Notes: generated from the letters alone by a model not told the origin. Counted from the first letter of the stretch, positions 1 through 11,690 are shown. The stretch is DNA of 64,000 nt from Cryptomeria japonica (GCF_030272615.1 NC_081408.1:341211793-341275792); one strand, 5' to 3'. Numbers and translations are program-made.

Positions 1-1540
1 CTCATCAATACATTCAAATCTATTTCTTCTAGTTCTAACCAATTAGTCAATAGAATCGCCGCCTTCATTTCATTTTCATATTGTGGATGTGCATGATCCC
101 TGTCATCTAACACTTGGTTAGGAATGAGGAAAAGTCCACACTTCCTCATGAAATCCACTGACATTCTAGACCACATTCTTCTCTTTACTGCCTGCTCGTC
201 CATCAAGTTGGCCCAGTAATCTTCTATGTCTACTTTGTGGATGAACTTTTCTCCCCTGATCCTTCCAACTTTCTTATTTGGATCAAACCTTTCTCTTCTC
301 TTATATGTTGCAAATCGATAGAATGCAAGTTCTTCACTTGATGTGGTAGCTAGTAAGGCAGACTAGCAAACCTCCAATGTCTTCCCAATTGAAATAGGAA
401 ATGACACCCGTTATGTGCTTTTTCCTTCTGGATAGAATCAAACTCCAGAAGTTGTCTCACCACTTCCAACAAGATCACTATGTCAGAGGGATACCTAGGA
501 AGCCTGTAAGGTTCGGATTGAAATCCATGAATCCTAAGGTATGTGAAAGTGGGAAACTGTATATACCACGATCCATATTTTTCTATCAGCTTTGTTGACT
601 CCTTGGACAACCTCCTGTGGACTCCACCTTGCAACATTCGCGTTATGTACATTGTGAACACATGATTCACTCTCTTATAATCTTCAATTCAATACATGTT
701 CAACCATGGATAGCACTCATAACTCTTGAATTGTCCTTGTCCATTCCCGATTTCACCTCTGCATATCAATCCCTTGGATGTAACAAATCATGCAAGTAGG
801 TACACCAAATAGGAAGTCATGGCGAATGACCAAGACCGCTCCACATTGCTCAGCTAAAAGTCCAGAATCTCACTTATGATTCTAGACCAATTTATCAATG
901 TTCCTATTAGACAATCCTGGATGAAATAGAACATCCATCCATCGTATATTGTACCCTGCGGCATCCCCATCACTCGGTTAAGTAGGAATACTAAATCACT
1001 ATATTCCTCTTTGAAGTCTGTGCACATGAGTGTCTTGGGAGCCTTGGAATGATGAGTCCTAGTCTTGATCATCCACTCCTTGTTTACTACAATCTTGCAC
1101 GCAACCATCTTCTTCTTATATTTGTCTTCATATTCATCCTTATTTATATCTTTCATGTCCGATCCTCGTGGAATTCTAAACACCTCAACAATCGCATCCT
1201 CAACAAGGTAGGCAATGATGGCACCCTTAGGAGTCTTGATCATTCGAGAGCGAGGAACATAACATCATGCACACTCCAAGATAAGCTCACTGCATTGTAT
1301 GGATAGCAAAAATCCAACGGCCTGATAAATGCCACTCTTCATAATGTTCACATAAGCTGGGGAAGGAATCTGGCTTCCAATTCCGAACATCCGCTATCGC
1401 ATCTGGCTCATGTTCAGGAAATGCATGTTCGTGTCTGTAACTTCCTTCCATCTGGATGACATCTCAGATTCTGGATAGAATTTAGTCTCAACTATCTTTT
1501 GTTGCACTCTCCTTTCCTTGAATCCGGGCTTCAACATCAT
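1..1540 (-). pseudogene. FPTFTY-family protein, decayed copy A (3' end cut by window edge)
   Basis: Minus-strand reading gives pieces of the same protein as the ORF at 17499-20855 and the copies at 22520-25870 and 27095-29837. Reading starts at an ATG at 1540 (MMLKPGF). Recognisable blocks in order are SIQCSELILECA, VEVFRIPRG, LVFLLNRVMGMPQGTIYDGW, INWSRIISE, SYLVYLLA, and WYIQFPTFTYLRIHGF followed by LPRYPSD and LLEVVRQLLE. The frame is broken by several stop codons, for example after the ECA block and after ISEILDF, so it is not expressed as one protein. The function of the family is unknown; no catalytic motif was recognised. It resembles copy 27095-29837 more than the 17499 gene. The protein continues past base 1. 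Confidence 0.75.
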
Positions 1541-2502
1541 CCTTGTACGAAGCTAGAAGTTAGAACTTAGGAAAATATTCCCGACAAAATTTATGTTTTC
1601 CTAATGATTTAGACAAGTTTGAGTATGGAAATCAAGAAAATAATCCACTCTCAATAGATTTCAACAATTGAATGCAAAATGTGACAAGGTTAGGGTATAA
1701 AACCCTCATGAAATTCATTAAAATCAACAATTTTCAGACCAAAGTCTGAAACACCTCCTTATACTTAGAAATTTATCCAAAATAGAGTGCAAAGGAGTAT
1801 ACACGATCAAACAATGACTAAGGAAAAGTGTGAAAGGTTGTGTTTTCACACAAAACTATGTCTAAAGACACCTTCCAATGTCAACAAATGGCTGCCAAAA
1901 AATCTTAAGACAACCTGCAACTTCACAAATTAATCTCTCAAAATATGTTATTGTAATGGTGGGAAAATGGTGAATGATAAACCAAAAAGGAAGCTACCCT
2001 TTCCCTCAAAGAGAGATGAGAATTTCGCTATCGATTACCATCCAAACACTTTTCACCATTACATCAGGAAGGGGGGAGGATAATTCACTAGATTCAATCT
2101 CTCCACACGAAGATGGTAGATTGAATTCGGAATGAATTGGGAATGCTAAGTTGATCCCCTCTTCCTTGTTTGAAATGGAAAAGAATTGATTGAATTATGT
2201 AGTGCAAAAGTGACAAAGAATTGATTATAAAGTCGAGACAAAGTCGCCCTGCGAATTTGAGGAAAAGTTGTCCGGACCGTGGCGGGAATGTACAGGGTCC
2301 TCCGAAAAATCCGCGAAACGAAAAGTTTTTTTCCGCACCTGGAAATGAAGTCCGAATCTGAAAGTACAGTTGCGCACCTACAACCTACATACAAAAAAAA
2401 GAGGAAAATGGGTTGGGATTGGGGGTTTGCCTTTAGGTCAAACCCCAATTTTGGAATTAACCAAGTGATGAAAGAAAGTACTTGCAAGTAGATGTAAATG
2501 AA
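1541..2502. other. No gene seen; upstream side of copy A
   Basis: AT-rich sequence on the 5' side of the decayed minus-strand copy A, ending at the target duplication of the gypsy element at 2508. Short ORFs at 2146-2526 and 2279-2491 overlap on opposite strands and match nothing recognised. It may be the leader or LTR of the element that carries copy A, but no paired repeat lies in the window. Confidence 0.4.
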
Positions 2503-2507
2503 AGACT

Positions 2508-2826
2508 TGTTGCCGGGAATAATCATTATGTTATGTTGTCATATTATGCTTATGTTGTCGTCGGTAATAATGAGTTACGGCAGTTAGTTAGTTAGTCATC
2601 CCGAAGGGCAATTGGACGTGACGGTTGGTCGCACCCCTTCGGGTATTATATATTGCATACCTTTCCTTCGAAGTAGGATCATGATAGTCGTGTATGGTGT
2701 AATGTTATAAGCACTTGATGTACACGGACTGTTGAATTAATATAGAGACTAGTTATTTAATATATTTCCATTATGTTCTATGCATTTACTTTCTGCATTT
2801 AATCGTTTACCTGTATGTGGCAAACA
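2508..2826 (+). repeat. 5' LTR of retrotransposon 1
   Basis: 319 bp, TG...CA ends, pairs with 8853-9171. The target duplication AGACT lies directly outside. Confidence 0.95.
2644..2655 (+). promoter_or_regulatory. TATA-like promoter element in 5' LTR
   Basis: TATTATATATTG lies about 136 bp into the LTR and is conserved in the 3' LTR. This is the usual place for the U3 promoter of such an element. Confidence 0.5.
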
Positions 2827-2828
2827 TT

Positions 2829-2841
2829 TGGCGTCATTGCC
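2829..2841 (+). other. Primer-binding site of retrotransposon 1
   Basis: TGGCGTCATTGCC begins two bases after the LTR. It resembles the tRNA-Asp-type site (TGGCGCCGTTGCC) typical of plant Tat/Athila elements, with two differences from that form. The element at 39728 carries TGGCGTCGTTGCC at the same place. Confidence 0.75.
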
Positions 2842-2882
2842 TAGACATACTCGGGAAAGGAAGGAGCGGATGGCGTACGGAC

Positions 2883-2978
2883 ATGATGGGCCTACCCGTC
2901 AGTGAGACTAACCTAGACGCCGACAACACGCAAACGGAACAATCGTCGTGGGACGCAAAGCATGATGGCAAGAGGTGA
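2883..2978 (+). CDS. Short leader ORF of retrotransposon 1 (31 aa)
   Basis: Starts MMGLPVSETN just downstream of the primer-binding site and stops after DGKR. The element at 39728 has a 122-aa ORF at the same position starting MGLPTSEINP and ending DGMRWDT. The shorter version keeps both ends and lacks the middle, so it is an internally deleted form of the same leader ORF. The function is unknown. Conservation of the first residues in both elements argues that the ORF once mattered, perhaps as a translated leader. Confidence 0.45.
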   Translation: MMGLPVSETNLDADNTQTEQSSWDAKHDGKR

Positions 2979-3104
2979 AGGGGAAATTGAACCCTGTAAT
3001 AATCCCGGCACACTGTTGATATAAATCGTGGCCGAAAGGCAAAATAATTAAAAAAAAGTTTTTTTGTGTACATGGTGTGTGCTTGCTATGTACGGGAGTG
3101 ATTT

Positions 3105-5708
3105 ATGCTAAATATACTAAATAAGAACAAAAATAAAAAGATACAAAGTGACGAATGGGAAGTGGCACAAAGAGCGTTGAATCTCAGACAGCAAATAGAA
3201 CGAAGGCGTAGACTAAGGCAGCTTGCCGAGGGACGACCAGCCGAGGGGTTGCTCAAAGGGAACCCAGGAGGTGTCACGGAGATTGCAGAGGCAGAGATAG
3301 ACGGAGAGAATTACACTCTCTACACTGTCGTAGGGTTGCCCGAACGGCACCTAGAGTCACGGAGGGTGCCGAAGGAGAACTCTACAGTTTGCCAGAATAC
3401 CACTGTAGGGTAAGAAGTCGCGAAGAGTTGGTGGAACAAACAAGGCGAAGTCTAAACCTGATCGACGCTTACCAGAGACCTACTAAAGAACTTGTCCATT
3501 TCGGAGGACAACCGGAGGGAGACGACCGACGGTGCCGAGGGACCACAAGGGTACCGTACGAGAGGCAATTTGTTCGGTTTGGGGTCAACAACCTTCTCCG
3601 GAGGACCCACGAGTGGAGGGTCAGGTGCAGGAGGCGGAGGTGGAGGATCACCAGGTACAAGCACACAGGGTACCAGAGGAGCGAGACCCAGCGGTGGGAT
3701 GGCAAGTAAGTAGAAGTTGCCGAAGTTCAACAGCGACGGGAAGGAAGATCCTGTCCGCCATTGCCGCACTTGCGAAACCATATGGTCAGTGAACGGTGTT
3801 ACCGACCAAGACGAATGGGTAACACAATTTCCAACAACCTTAAGGGGAGTGGCCATCGACTGGTACTCACATATGGATAAGGCCAAAGTCGGCACATGGC
3901 CCGACCTGAAGGAGTTCAGGATAGAGTTCCGCCTCCTTAGAGACGACAATGAAATAGTAGCCGAAATCTATGGCACAAAGCAAAACAAGAACGAGACTAT
4001 CCGAGCCTGTAGTCGGCGGCTCAAGGAACTGTTGAGGAAAATGGAGAGTCAACTAACGGATGGGTTGAAAAAGAGATGGTTTGTGGAGGGACTGAAACAC
4101 TCCATCCAGAAGAAGATGAAAATTGTTCCACCAACCTCGTACGAAGATGCATATAATAGAGCGATGGATCTTGAGAGGGAGACCAAGACATCCAAGAAGA
4201 AAAAGAAGGAGGATAGCTCGTCCGAGGATGATGACCTTTCGAGGGAAGCAGCAGCGATGGCGAGTCCAGCAAAAAGGTGCAAGCCCTGCAGAAGGACATG
4301 CTGAGGATGATGAAAGAGCTGAAGGTTATGAAGGGAGGTCCGAGCAAGACCGACTAAGGGGAGCTTTGGTGCACGGAATGTAAGACGGACGACCACACGA
4401 AAGGCTCCTGCCAAAAGAAGGCCTATTGTGCTATATGCCAGTTGATGGGGCATCCCACCAGGGAATGCCCAACAAGTATTGCTTACGCAGGAACAACAAA
4501 CTACGTCAGGCGGTACCGGTAGCTCCCAGGCGAACAACAATGCAACATCGGGAGGCTACCGAGATAACCGGTGGGGAGGACGAAACAACAATAACAATAC
4601 AAGGAGCCGGATCCAATATGACTCCAAAGGCCGACCGATGGTACAATGCAGAGCGTGCAACCAGTGGAGGCACTTCGCCCCAGACTTCCCAAAGGGAGAT
4701 GCCACACAATATTTGTGCAAATGGTGCGGAGCGGGAGACCACGAAGACGCCACCTGCCCGAAGTCTGGCGTCAACTTGCTCAATATCGAGGAAACCAAAG
4801 AAGAGGAAGTGCTGGCCGTAACCCGCGACCAAGCTAGACACGCAATGTGCCTAGACCCGGAGACGGAGAAGCGAAGGGTACGGGAAGCACAGGAAGAAAT
4901 TAAGAAAGAGATACGAGAAAGGGCAAAGGCGAAGGGTATGGCGGGTACTTCCAGCCAAGCGGAGGCGGAGGAGGCTATACTAAATCAAATTTTAAAACTG
5001 GAGGTGCCTGTGAAGGTACACGACCTCCTCCAGACGATGCCTCAATTACGAACGGCGTTGTTGAATAATCTCTCCCAACCACACACCAATACCAACCACC
5101 GCACAAATGTTCCTGGGGGGTCTGCAATAGACCCCATGCTACTGGAAGTTAACACTGGAAGGAACCCGGCCATTGTGGAGATGGGTATCCTTGGCACCAT
5201 TCTAACTGATACCATCGTCGATGGTGGATCAGGAGTGAATATTCTTACAAAAGAAACCTGGCGGAAACTGGGGAAGTCAACGCTATGGCCATCTACATTC
5301 AATCTGCTAGGAGCAGATCAACATGGAATCAAACCCATCGGGACACTAATGGGCCAGCAAGTTACCATCGGGAGGCAACCCTTCATACTGGACTTCGTGG
5401 TAATCCCACTAAAGAAAAAAGGGTATGATGCGATCTTAGGGAGAGGGTGGTTGGTGGCAGCCAAGGCCACCCACAACTGGAAGAAGAACACTCTGTCAAT
5501 GGAGAATGGAGGAAGGAAGTTTATCATAGACCTCGGGACACAGTTGGTTAGTGAGGAACCAGCATCATCTTCGGAATCGGAGGGTGAAGGAGAAGGCAAC
5601 CTAAGGAACAAAGGATGTGGCTGCAGGGAGCCCAACGACGAAGGGATTCTCAAACTAGGAGAGTGCTCCGAGGATGAGACGGGGTCATTGAACGGGCTCT
5701 TCCACTAG
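3105..5708 (+). pseudogene. gag-protease of retrotransposon 1, frameshifted
   Basis: Retrotransposon capsid and protease region, aligned by eye with the intact frame at 40580-43174. The N-terminus (MLNILNKNKNK) starts at 3105. The capsid core DEWVTQFPTTLRGVAIDWY and the block YNRAMDLERE lie in 3717-4304. Zinc-knuckle remnants lie around 4380-4460 and 4645-4760 (CKWCGAGDHEDATC is intact). The aspartic protease has IVDGGSGVNIL and AILGRGWLVAA within 4479-5708. Frame changes near 3413, 3710 and 4300-4480 break it. The final stop replaces a tryptophan codon conserved in the other element (GLFH then stop, against GLFHWQMEDY). Confidence 0.85.
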
Positions 5709-6232
5709 CAGATGGAGGATTACCAAATGTTCCAGAGCTACAAGTTCGAAGTAGAGGAACCAGCACAAGTAATAGAGGAGGTGTACCTGCCAGAACACAA
5801 AGAATATTGGAAGGGAGACGCTCCAAGCCTCAGTGACGTAGATAATCCCAAGATCATTTGTGTCGGCAACGATTGGAACCCTGTGTGGAAGGCCGCAACC
5901 TTCAAAATCTTTATTATTTTTCTTCTTCTTATGTATGGGAAGGAGACCGTGGTCCCTGTAGAATTTGTGGTTCCGGGTCTTCGAGCCATTGAAAATAGAC
6001 TTGCCACCAACGGGTCCAAATTGAAACCCTACCACGAGAAGCGCGCAAGGGACTCGAGAGGCCGGAAGGACACCCGAGAGTCCAGAGGGGAACCCGATAG
6101 GATGGAAGGGGACCTGAGAGGTCGGGCAAGCGACTCGAGAGGCATGGGACCAAAGCGGGAGACTGTCGGGCAAGGCAAACCGAGAAAGGGCGATCCCAAA
6201 GGCACGAAACCCGAGCCGAATCTGGACACTTA
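5709..6232 (+). pseudogene. Fused remnant joining pol start to integrase C-terminus
   Basis: Reading frame 5712-6233 begins MEDYQMFQSY, continues through NDWNPVWKAATFKIFI, which is the start of the RT region in element 2, then jumps at about 5910-5930 to LMYGKETVVPVEFVVPGLR, which lies after the integrase core in element 2 (near 45548). A second jump near 6000 joins the block ending IENRLA to GSKLKPYHEK, the very end of pol. About 2.3 kb and 0.3 kb are missing compared with element 2. The remaining C-terminal extension (to 6232) is rich in R, G and K. Confidence 0.75.
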
Positions 6233-6780
6233 GGAAAAAAAGAATCTGTACGATCCGTACGGCATATTAAAAAAAAAAACCAGGATGGAACCACCGTGCG
6301 GTATGAACACCGACAATAAGACCACCATGCAGTGGCAACACCGACGGTGGAACCACCGTGCGGTGGCTACCACCGCCGCAAACATAAACGTTGCCCCGCA
6401 CAAACACACAACCCTTGCACAAACGCACTCCGCCCAACAATGCAACGCCCACGCAAGCACAGGGCAGGCACACACAAGGCATACGCAGCCATACACAGCC
6501 ATCCAGGAGGTAGTTAAGCATTCGGCATGCAGAAGGAGGCCTATACGGTGTGTATGGTAAACGGTTGGTCGTGTATTCCGTATGGAGTGATCCGTATGGT
6601 GGAGGGGTGTTGACCACACGGGAAGGTGGTCGTACGATTGGAGGTGTCAATGTTGTTGACCGTACGGGGAGGTTGTATGGCCGGGGTGCCATCAGGGACA
6701 TTATAGTGGAAAAAAAAAATGACAATCGCGAGGGGCATTGCCCCTCGACCCCGCTGGGGCGCTGCCCCAGACCCCCAGTT
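6233..6780 (+). repeat. GTACGG-rich tract and GC hairpins after pol (element 1)
   Basis: An A-rich stretch followed by repeated GTACGG/GTATGG words between about 6245 and 6700, matching in style the tract at 45990-46330 of element 2. At 6727-6778 two near-perfect GC hairpins stand side by side: arms around GAGGGGCATTGCCCCTC and CTGGGGCGCTGCCCCAG. Confidence 0.55.
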
Positions 6781-7204
6781 TATGTTTGAGCTACAATACA
6801 CTTGCTGGAGTTGGGCGAAGGGCATCAGAGATGTCGCGGTAAGTGTTGTGGTTGTCCGTACTGTGAGAAGGAAGCCTGAAGATAAGCATTGGTGCAGGAA
6901 GGCATTGCAGGTCCGTGCAGTTGTATGACACCAGGGAGTTATTCAGTTCAGTTTTTAGCCTTTGGGGAGTGTGATGGAGGATTTGAGGCGTCTCCTAGCC
7001 TTTGTGTCAGAGGGTTGTGGCCACTTCCAGGTAGGAATGGTACGCTTTGAGGAACTTGGAGTATGTCTCGGTTGGACGTGAGGTTGCCTTGGTGGATGCA
7101 CAGAGGGCTCGGGAGGAGCTGACCACCAAGATGGAGGCAGTAGTAGCGTGAGACTTAGCTCAGCGTACCTAGGAGTTAGATGTCGCGAGGGCAGCGCAAG
7201 TGGC
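6781..7204 (+). pseudogene. Decayed third ORF of retrotransposon 1 (part 1)
   Basis: This occupies the same place as the 46624-48979 third ORF of element 2, between the GTACGG tract and the 3' LTR. Alternating glutamate, alanine and arginine codons near 7080-7200 resemble the coiled-coil tail seen at 48560-48979. No open frame survives. It is interrupted at 7204 by the nested solo LTR and resumes at 8632. Confidence 0.35.
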
Positions 7205-8631
7205 TGAAAGATCCCTGATGGATCCCTTTTACTAATCTGCTGTAATTTTTTATTAATTTAAATTGATTTTTCCTGCTTATTAATATTTTCTTTCAGAAAT
7301 AGACAGAAGTTGTAGAAGGGTTGGATTCTTTTTGTATTTTGATGATTTTTCAACAAGTAATAAATGAAGTACAAGTACATGAACAAAGTACTGAAAATGA
7401 AGTTCATACACAGCCAAAACAAATTTGATTCAAGGCAGATTTCTGAATATAAAATCAAATATTTGACCAGAAGAAGATTTCCAATAATTTCAAGAAGATT
7501 ACAATCATGAATAATCCCAACCTGAATGCTGAAAGAGTAACATAACCAGGAATGAAGTTGAAGCAAGATTCCAGCCCACCAAGTGCTGCACATGGAAAAG
7601 AAAGTGGCTACCAGGTACAGCCGTACGACTGCCAAGTACACCCAACTGGTTAGAAACCCCAAACCCCACGCTGAACTCTATCAAAATCGCTGAACCTCCA
7701 GAAAGAATGTCGTACAATCTCCAAGATGCTAATAGCTGCAAGCAAATCCAAACCACTGTATTGGGGGCTACGTCCCAAACAGGCAAGGCATTGGGGTTGG
7801 CGTCCCAGATGCTAAAAAGCTCTTCCAGAGCCAAATCTCAAATCCAAGATGTAAATTGTGTAAAAGATAATGAGAATTAGGTCTCAACTTCCTTATAACA
7901 CCTTCCCACTTAGCTTGAACCCTAAAAGTGACTCAATGGGGTGTTTAGGGTTAAAATGTTATATTTATCATTTTAAGTTGCCAAGTGCCTAGAAAATGAC
8001 CCTTTTTCAAATATAAAGAAATCCGTTCACTGAAAGGGTCTGAGACAAAAGAGAAATATTTAGAAAAGTCCAAGACCTTTCCAACGAGCTATTACACCAA
8101 GGGATACGCATCCAGATGAGGCCAAAAACACCTTATTACTCCAAAATGGCTATAAACATAGCCTTATTTAAATAATAAACGCTAACTTAGGAAATATTAA
8201 AAATATAACCCAAATAGCTGCAAACTGCACAAATGACACCACAAACCAGAAAGTCAACCTGCCACCTGTCTGTGACTGAAGTCGGAAATCAAGGATCCAC
8301 TGGCAGTCTCATCCCTAAAATCTAGGGATGCTCCTAGAAACTAGGAAACAAACCCAAATCCTCTGAAACTGAACCCAAGGAATAATCTCAAGGAGACCCA
8401 ACCCTGGGTATGGTCATAACCCCCTAAATAGTAGGGATATCCTGCATAAATGTAGGAACTGTCTCCTAAAAATAAGGAACTACTCCAAACTGATCAACTA
8501 CTGCCAGAACACCAAGTCCCAGACACTGTATAACCACACTAAGTCTCTATCCATCGCTGTCAGCCTACAAGACCCCATAATAAGCTGACTCACATGTCTC
8601 TGCTAGACAGAGCTAAAGAGGGGACATGACA
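7205..8631 (+). mobile_element. Solo LTR nested in retrotransposon 1 (1427 bp)
   Basis: Begins TGAAAGATCCC and ends GGGGACATGACA, with near-duplicate 5-mers GTGGC (7200-7204) and CTGGC (8632-8636) outside. The right end is identical to that of the solo LTR at 57146-58721, which supports an LTR of a related family. No coding region was recognised inside. The single mismatch in the target duplication lowers certainty about the left edge. Confidence 0.6.
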
Positions 8632-8841
8632 CTGGCTATAAAGGACAAATTGGCTAGGGAGACAATATCATTTGAGTAGCAGTTGGTGGAGGCTGAATGG
8701 TAGCAAAAAAAGGGTTTTCAGGTGAGGATCGAGCAGGTGTATGAGTTTCGGGCTCAACTGGCGTCAACAGTTCTCTACCTTGGTTCTATTTAATGTCATC
8801 TCTATTTTGTATTAAGTCGTACGGAGACGACTTCTTTTCTT
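8632..8841 (+). pseudogene. Decayed third ORF of retrotransposon 1 (part 2)
   Basis: Continues the coiled-coil-like remnant after the nested LTR and runs to the conserved pre-LTR block CGGAGACGAC, also found before the 3' LTR of element 2. Confidence 0.3.
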
Positions 8842-8852
8842 GGGGGGGATGA
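8842..8852 (+). other. Polypurine tract of retrotransposon 1
   Basis: A run of seven G followed by ATGA directly before the 3' LTR. Element 2 has the same tract at 49076-49086. Confidence 0.75.
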
Positions 8853-9171
8853 TGTTGCCGGGAATAATCATTATGTTATGTTGTCATATTATGTTTATGT
8901 TGTCGTCGGTAATAATGAGTTACGGCAGTCAGTTAGTTAGTCGTCCCGAAGGGTAGTTGGACGCAACGGTTGGTCACACCCCTTCGGGTATTATATATTG
9001 CATACCTTTCCTTCAAAGTAGGATCATGTTAGTCGTGTCTGGTGTAATGTCATAAGCACTTGATGTACAAGGACTGTTGAATTAATACAGAGACTGGTTA
9101 TTTAATATATTTCCATTATGTTTTGTGCATTTACTTTCTGCATTTAATCGTTTACCCGTATGTGGCAAACA
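8853..9171 (+). repeat. 3' LTR of retrotransposon 1
   Basis: 319 bp, colinear with 2508-2826, followed by target duplication AGACT at 9172-9176. Confidence 0.95.
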
Positions 9172-9176
9172 AGACT

Positions 9177-10137
9177 GAATTGTAAATCACCTCAAGGGAG
9201 GTTGTAGTAGCAAAGTTGATAGAAATGCTTGTGTGGAATTGTATGTTTGAATCAATCTCCTCTTCAATGGTTGAATAATTGACTTGAATGCAACACCTAC
9301 CCTTGAAGAGAGACTTGAGAATGCTCAATGCAGGAAAAGAATGCTTGAATGCTTGATCACTTATGCAACTTGAATCTCTCCAACTTCAACCTATCCAACT
9401 TATGAAAATGAGAGGACGAATGCCCCTTAAATACATGTTGGTGGATTCAAATTTCGTCACGGGCCGACATCCGGGGAGTTTCCCGCCCGAGGCACAACCC
9501 ACAATGCATGCTCTAAGAAGGGTCCTGCCCCAAAATAGGGCAAGGACAAGGGTGCCACACCCTTGTCCTACCCCCTTCTCCAAGGCAGAGTGCAGTCGGA
9601 ATCTTCGGTCTCCGATCAGGCTAGAGGATTCAAATTCGCGTGCGTGACCCTAATGCAGTTGAAAATTGCTAGGGTCGCAATTTTACGACACTACAGTTGC
9701 AATCACCCAAATGTGCACCAACTTGATGAAGATCAACCTCAATAATGAAAACAATCATATTCAGGAATGTAAGTATGGCTGGTAAAAATAAAGCTTTCTG
9801 AGGACAAGTCTGAAAATTAATTATTTCAGACTTACCAGCACCTTACAAACTAGTAAAAATCTCTTAAAATGACCAAAAAATGCCAAAGGAATGAGCTCCA
9901 AGAAAAATCGCCAAAGTGGGTAGGTGGCTGGAAATGAAGATTCTCTGAGGACAGCCACCTACCAGTGAAGTTTCAAACCTGCAACAGCCTTCAAATGGTC
10001 TGAAAATTAACTGAAAACGCCTCCAATCAGCCTCTAGGCAAAATCACATTAGGCACAAATGGGCTGGGAACAAAGTATATTTCTGAAAATCAAACTTCCA
10101 GCCAGCAATGGGGTCACACAACTCTGAAAAATGATGT
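9177..10137. other. No gene seen
   Basis: Flank of retrotransposon 1 up to the first hAT element. The ORFs at 9363-9647 and 9386-9583 are opposite-strand shadows without recognisable content. A repeated phrase about tripeptide-like CTGGAAATGA words near 9920-9960 is too short to classify. Confidence 0.3.
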
Positions 10138-10860
10138 GTTTCAGGCAGAGAAACGAGAATCGCCCGAAATCGCCCAAACTCGGCGAGTCCGAGTCCGAGT
10201 CAGGCCAAACGAGTCCCAGGGGCTCGGACTTGGACTCGGCCGAGTCTGGAGAGTAAACTCGCCAGACTCGCCGAGTTGGCGATTTTGGCTCAAAATCGCC
10301 AGACTCGCCGAGTCGGCGATTTTGGCTCAAAATCGCCAGACTCGCCGAGTCCTGAGCCCCAAACTCAGCTACTAGCTGGGTTAATAAAATGACAAAAAAA
10401 AAACATTTTAAAAAGTTTTTTTAAAAAGTAATAAGTTTTTTTGGAAAGGCGAAATTTGACATTTTGGTCTCTCCGTCAGGATTATTTTATGGAATATAAC
10501 ATTTAAGTATAAGAAAGGAAATGTCACTTATACTTTAAGTTATATTCCATATATACTGTCAGGATGTTTGAGAGTGGTTTCGGGCCTCCAGGAGTTATAT
10601 TGCAAAATCTAGTTTTTGGAGGATTCTTCAGTTTTCCAGACTTAGTCAAATTTCAGGATCAGGACATTCCAGACTTAGCCAAATTTCAGGGCATTTGAAG
10701 ATCAGGATGACATTCCAGACTTTATCACTCACCAACTTGACCTAGCTTGGACCTTCAAGAATGATACTCACCAAGCAAGACCTAATTAGCAACAAGTGCA
10801 AAACCAGGCCCTAAGGAAGACTCTCAAAGAAACCCTAATTCAAACTTGTAATAAGTTTTT

Positions 10861-10975
10861 TTGGCCTCGCGGGGCGCTGCCCCTCGACCTCGCCCTGTAT
10901 CGCGACAGGAAGCGCGCAAGGGGCGCTGCCCCTTGACCCCACCTTGGGGGCGCTGCCCCCAAACCCCCGTCGAAA
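10861..10975. repeat. GC-rich GGGGCGCTGCCCC hairpin cluster
   Basis: Three successive inverted repeats built on GGGGCGCTGCCCC, each followed by a C-rich ACCCC-type tail. Related modules occur at 6727-6778 and 58790-58850. Confidence 0.7.
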
Positions 10976-10980
10976 AATAT

Positions 10981-11271
10981 GGGGGAAACTGTGTCGATAG
11001 AAGTAGAGAAAATTTAACCTCCGAGTCTGACATTGATTGGATCGACCAGGTAGATATAGAGGTTGAGACTGTAGCCATGGCAGAGGAGGAGCGGAGAGCA
11101 CGAGCACAGACAGGAGATTCAGAGGCAGATAGTGACACGGATGTTCCTGATGTTGGTGAGCATGGCATGGTGTCACAGGGAGCGGCTATGGCAGTCGAAT
11201 CATCCAGGAACTACCTTAGACGCCTTCGCAGGGGGCTGGGGCCGGATGGTGCAGGCTCCTCTGAGCCATAG
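10981..11271 (+). pseudogene. Acidic C-terminal tail ORF inside hAT element 1
   Basis: An open frame ending at 11271 reads SESDIDWIDQVDIEVE, then an E/D-rich stretch, and ends GLGPDGAGSSEP. Position inside a hAT element and acidic composition suggest the last exon of a transposase. No hAT dimerisation or catalytic motif is visible, so this is inference. Sequence just upstream (10861-10975) is a GC-rich repeat, not coding for transposase. Confidence 0.35.
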
Positions 11272-11690
11272 ACTTGTAGTTGTATTTACCTTTGGTATTT
11301 GTATGAAACATTTGATGATGATCATATGATGACATGGATTTTTTATTCCATGAGTTTTGTAATATTGTATACATTTGACAATATTTATATATCTATGTTT
11401 GTTATTTTCTTCAGCTACAATTTGCGTTTATGCTTATGTGATTGATGTATACTTGTGTATGTAATCAAATGAGCCGAGTTTGATGATGTTATTGTGTCTT
11501 TAAGGTGTATTCAATAAAGGGTGTCTGAAACAAGTTTTAAATATTTAAAAATCTCTAAATTTCTTGAGTTTTTCACTATCCCGAGTCCAACCGAGTTTGG
11601 AGCCGAGTCTGACGCCGAGTCCCGAGTCCGAGTCCGAGTTGGCCTTGCCGAGTCCGAGCCGAGTCCGAGTCCCGTTTCTTTGGTTTCAGG

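Larger units (their letters stand above)
2508..9171 (+). mobile_element. Ty3/gypsy LTR retrotransposon 1, deletion derivative (Tat/Athila-like)
   Basis: A complete insertion bounded by two 319-bp LTRs that begin TGTTGCCGGG and end GGCAAACA, with a perfect 5-bp target duplication AGACT at 2503-2507 and 9172-9176. A primer-binding site follows the 5' LTR and a G-rich polypurine tract precedes the 3' LTR. By eye the LTRs differ at about 18 of 319 positions (5.6%), so the insertion is old. Inside are a short leader ORF, gag with zinc knuckles and aspartic protease, then a jump that skips reverse transcriptase, RNase H and integrase relative to the element at 39728-49349. It could only have moved using proteins supplied in trans. 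A 1427-bp solo LTR (7205-8631) is nested in its 3' part. Confidence 0.93.
10146..11682 (+). mobile_element. hAT-type DNA transposon 1 (1537 bp, non-autonomous)
   Basis: Perfect 8-bp target duplication GTTTCAGG at 10138-10145 and 11683-11690, the length expected for hAT elements. Terminal inverted repeats are CAGAGAAACGAGA on the left and CAAAGAAACGGGA read inward from the right. Both subterminal regions are dense in CGAGTC/CTCGCC words (10150-10370, 11575-11680), which are likely transposase-binding clusters. The inner part shares sequence with the element at 13696-15069 in inverted orientation, including a block around 10500-10700. Only a short acidic ORF remains, so it depends on an outside transposase. 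Confidence 0.88.

Noticed and set aside
3452-3949. 165-aa minus-strand proline-rich ORF
   Set aside because: Antisense shadow of the gag region of retrotransposon 1.
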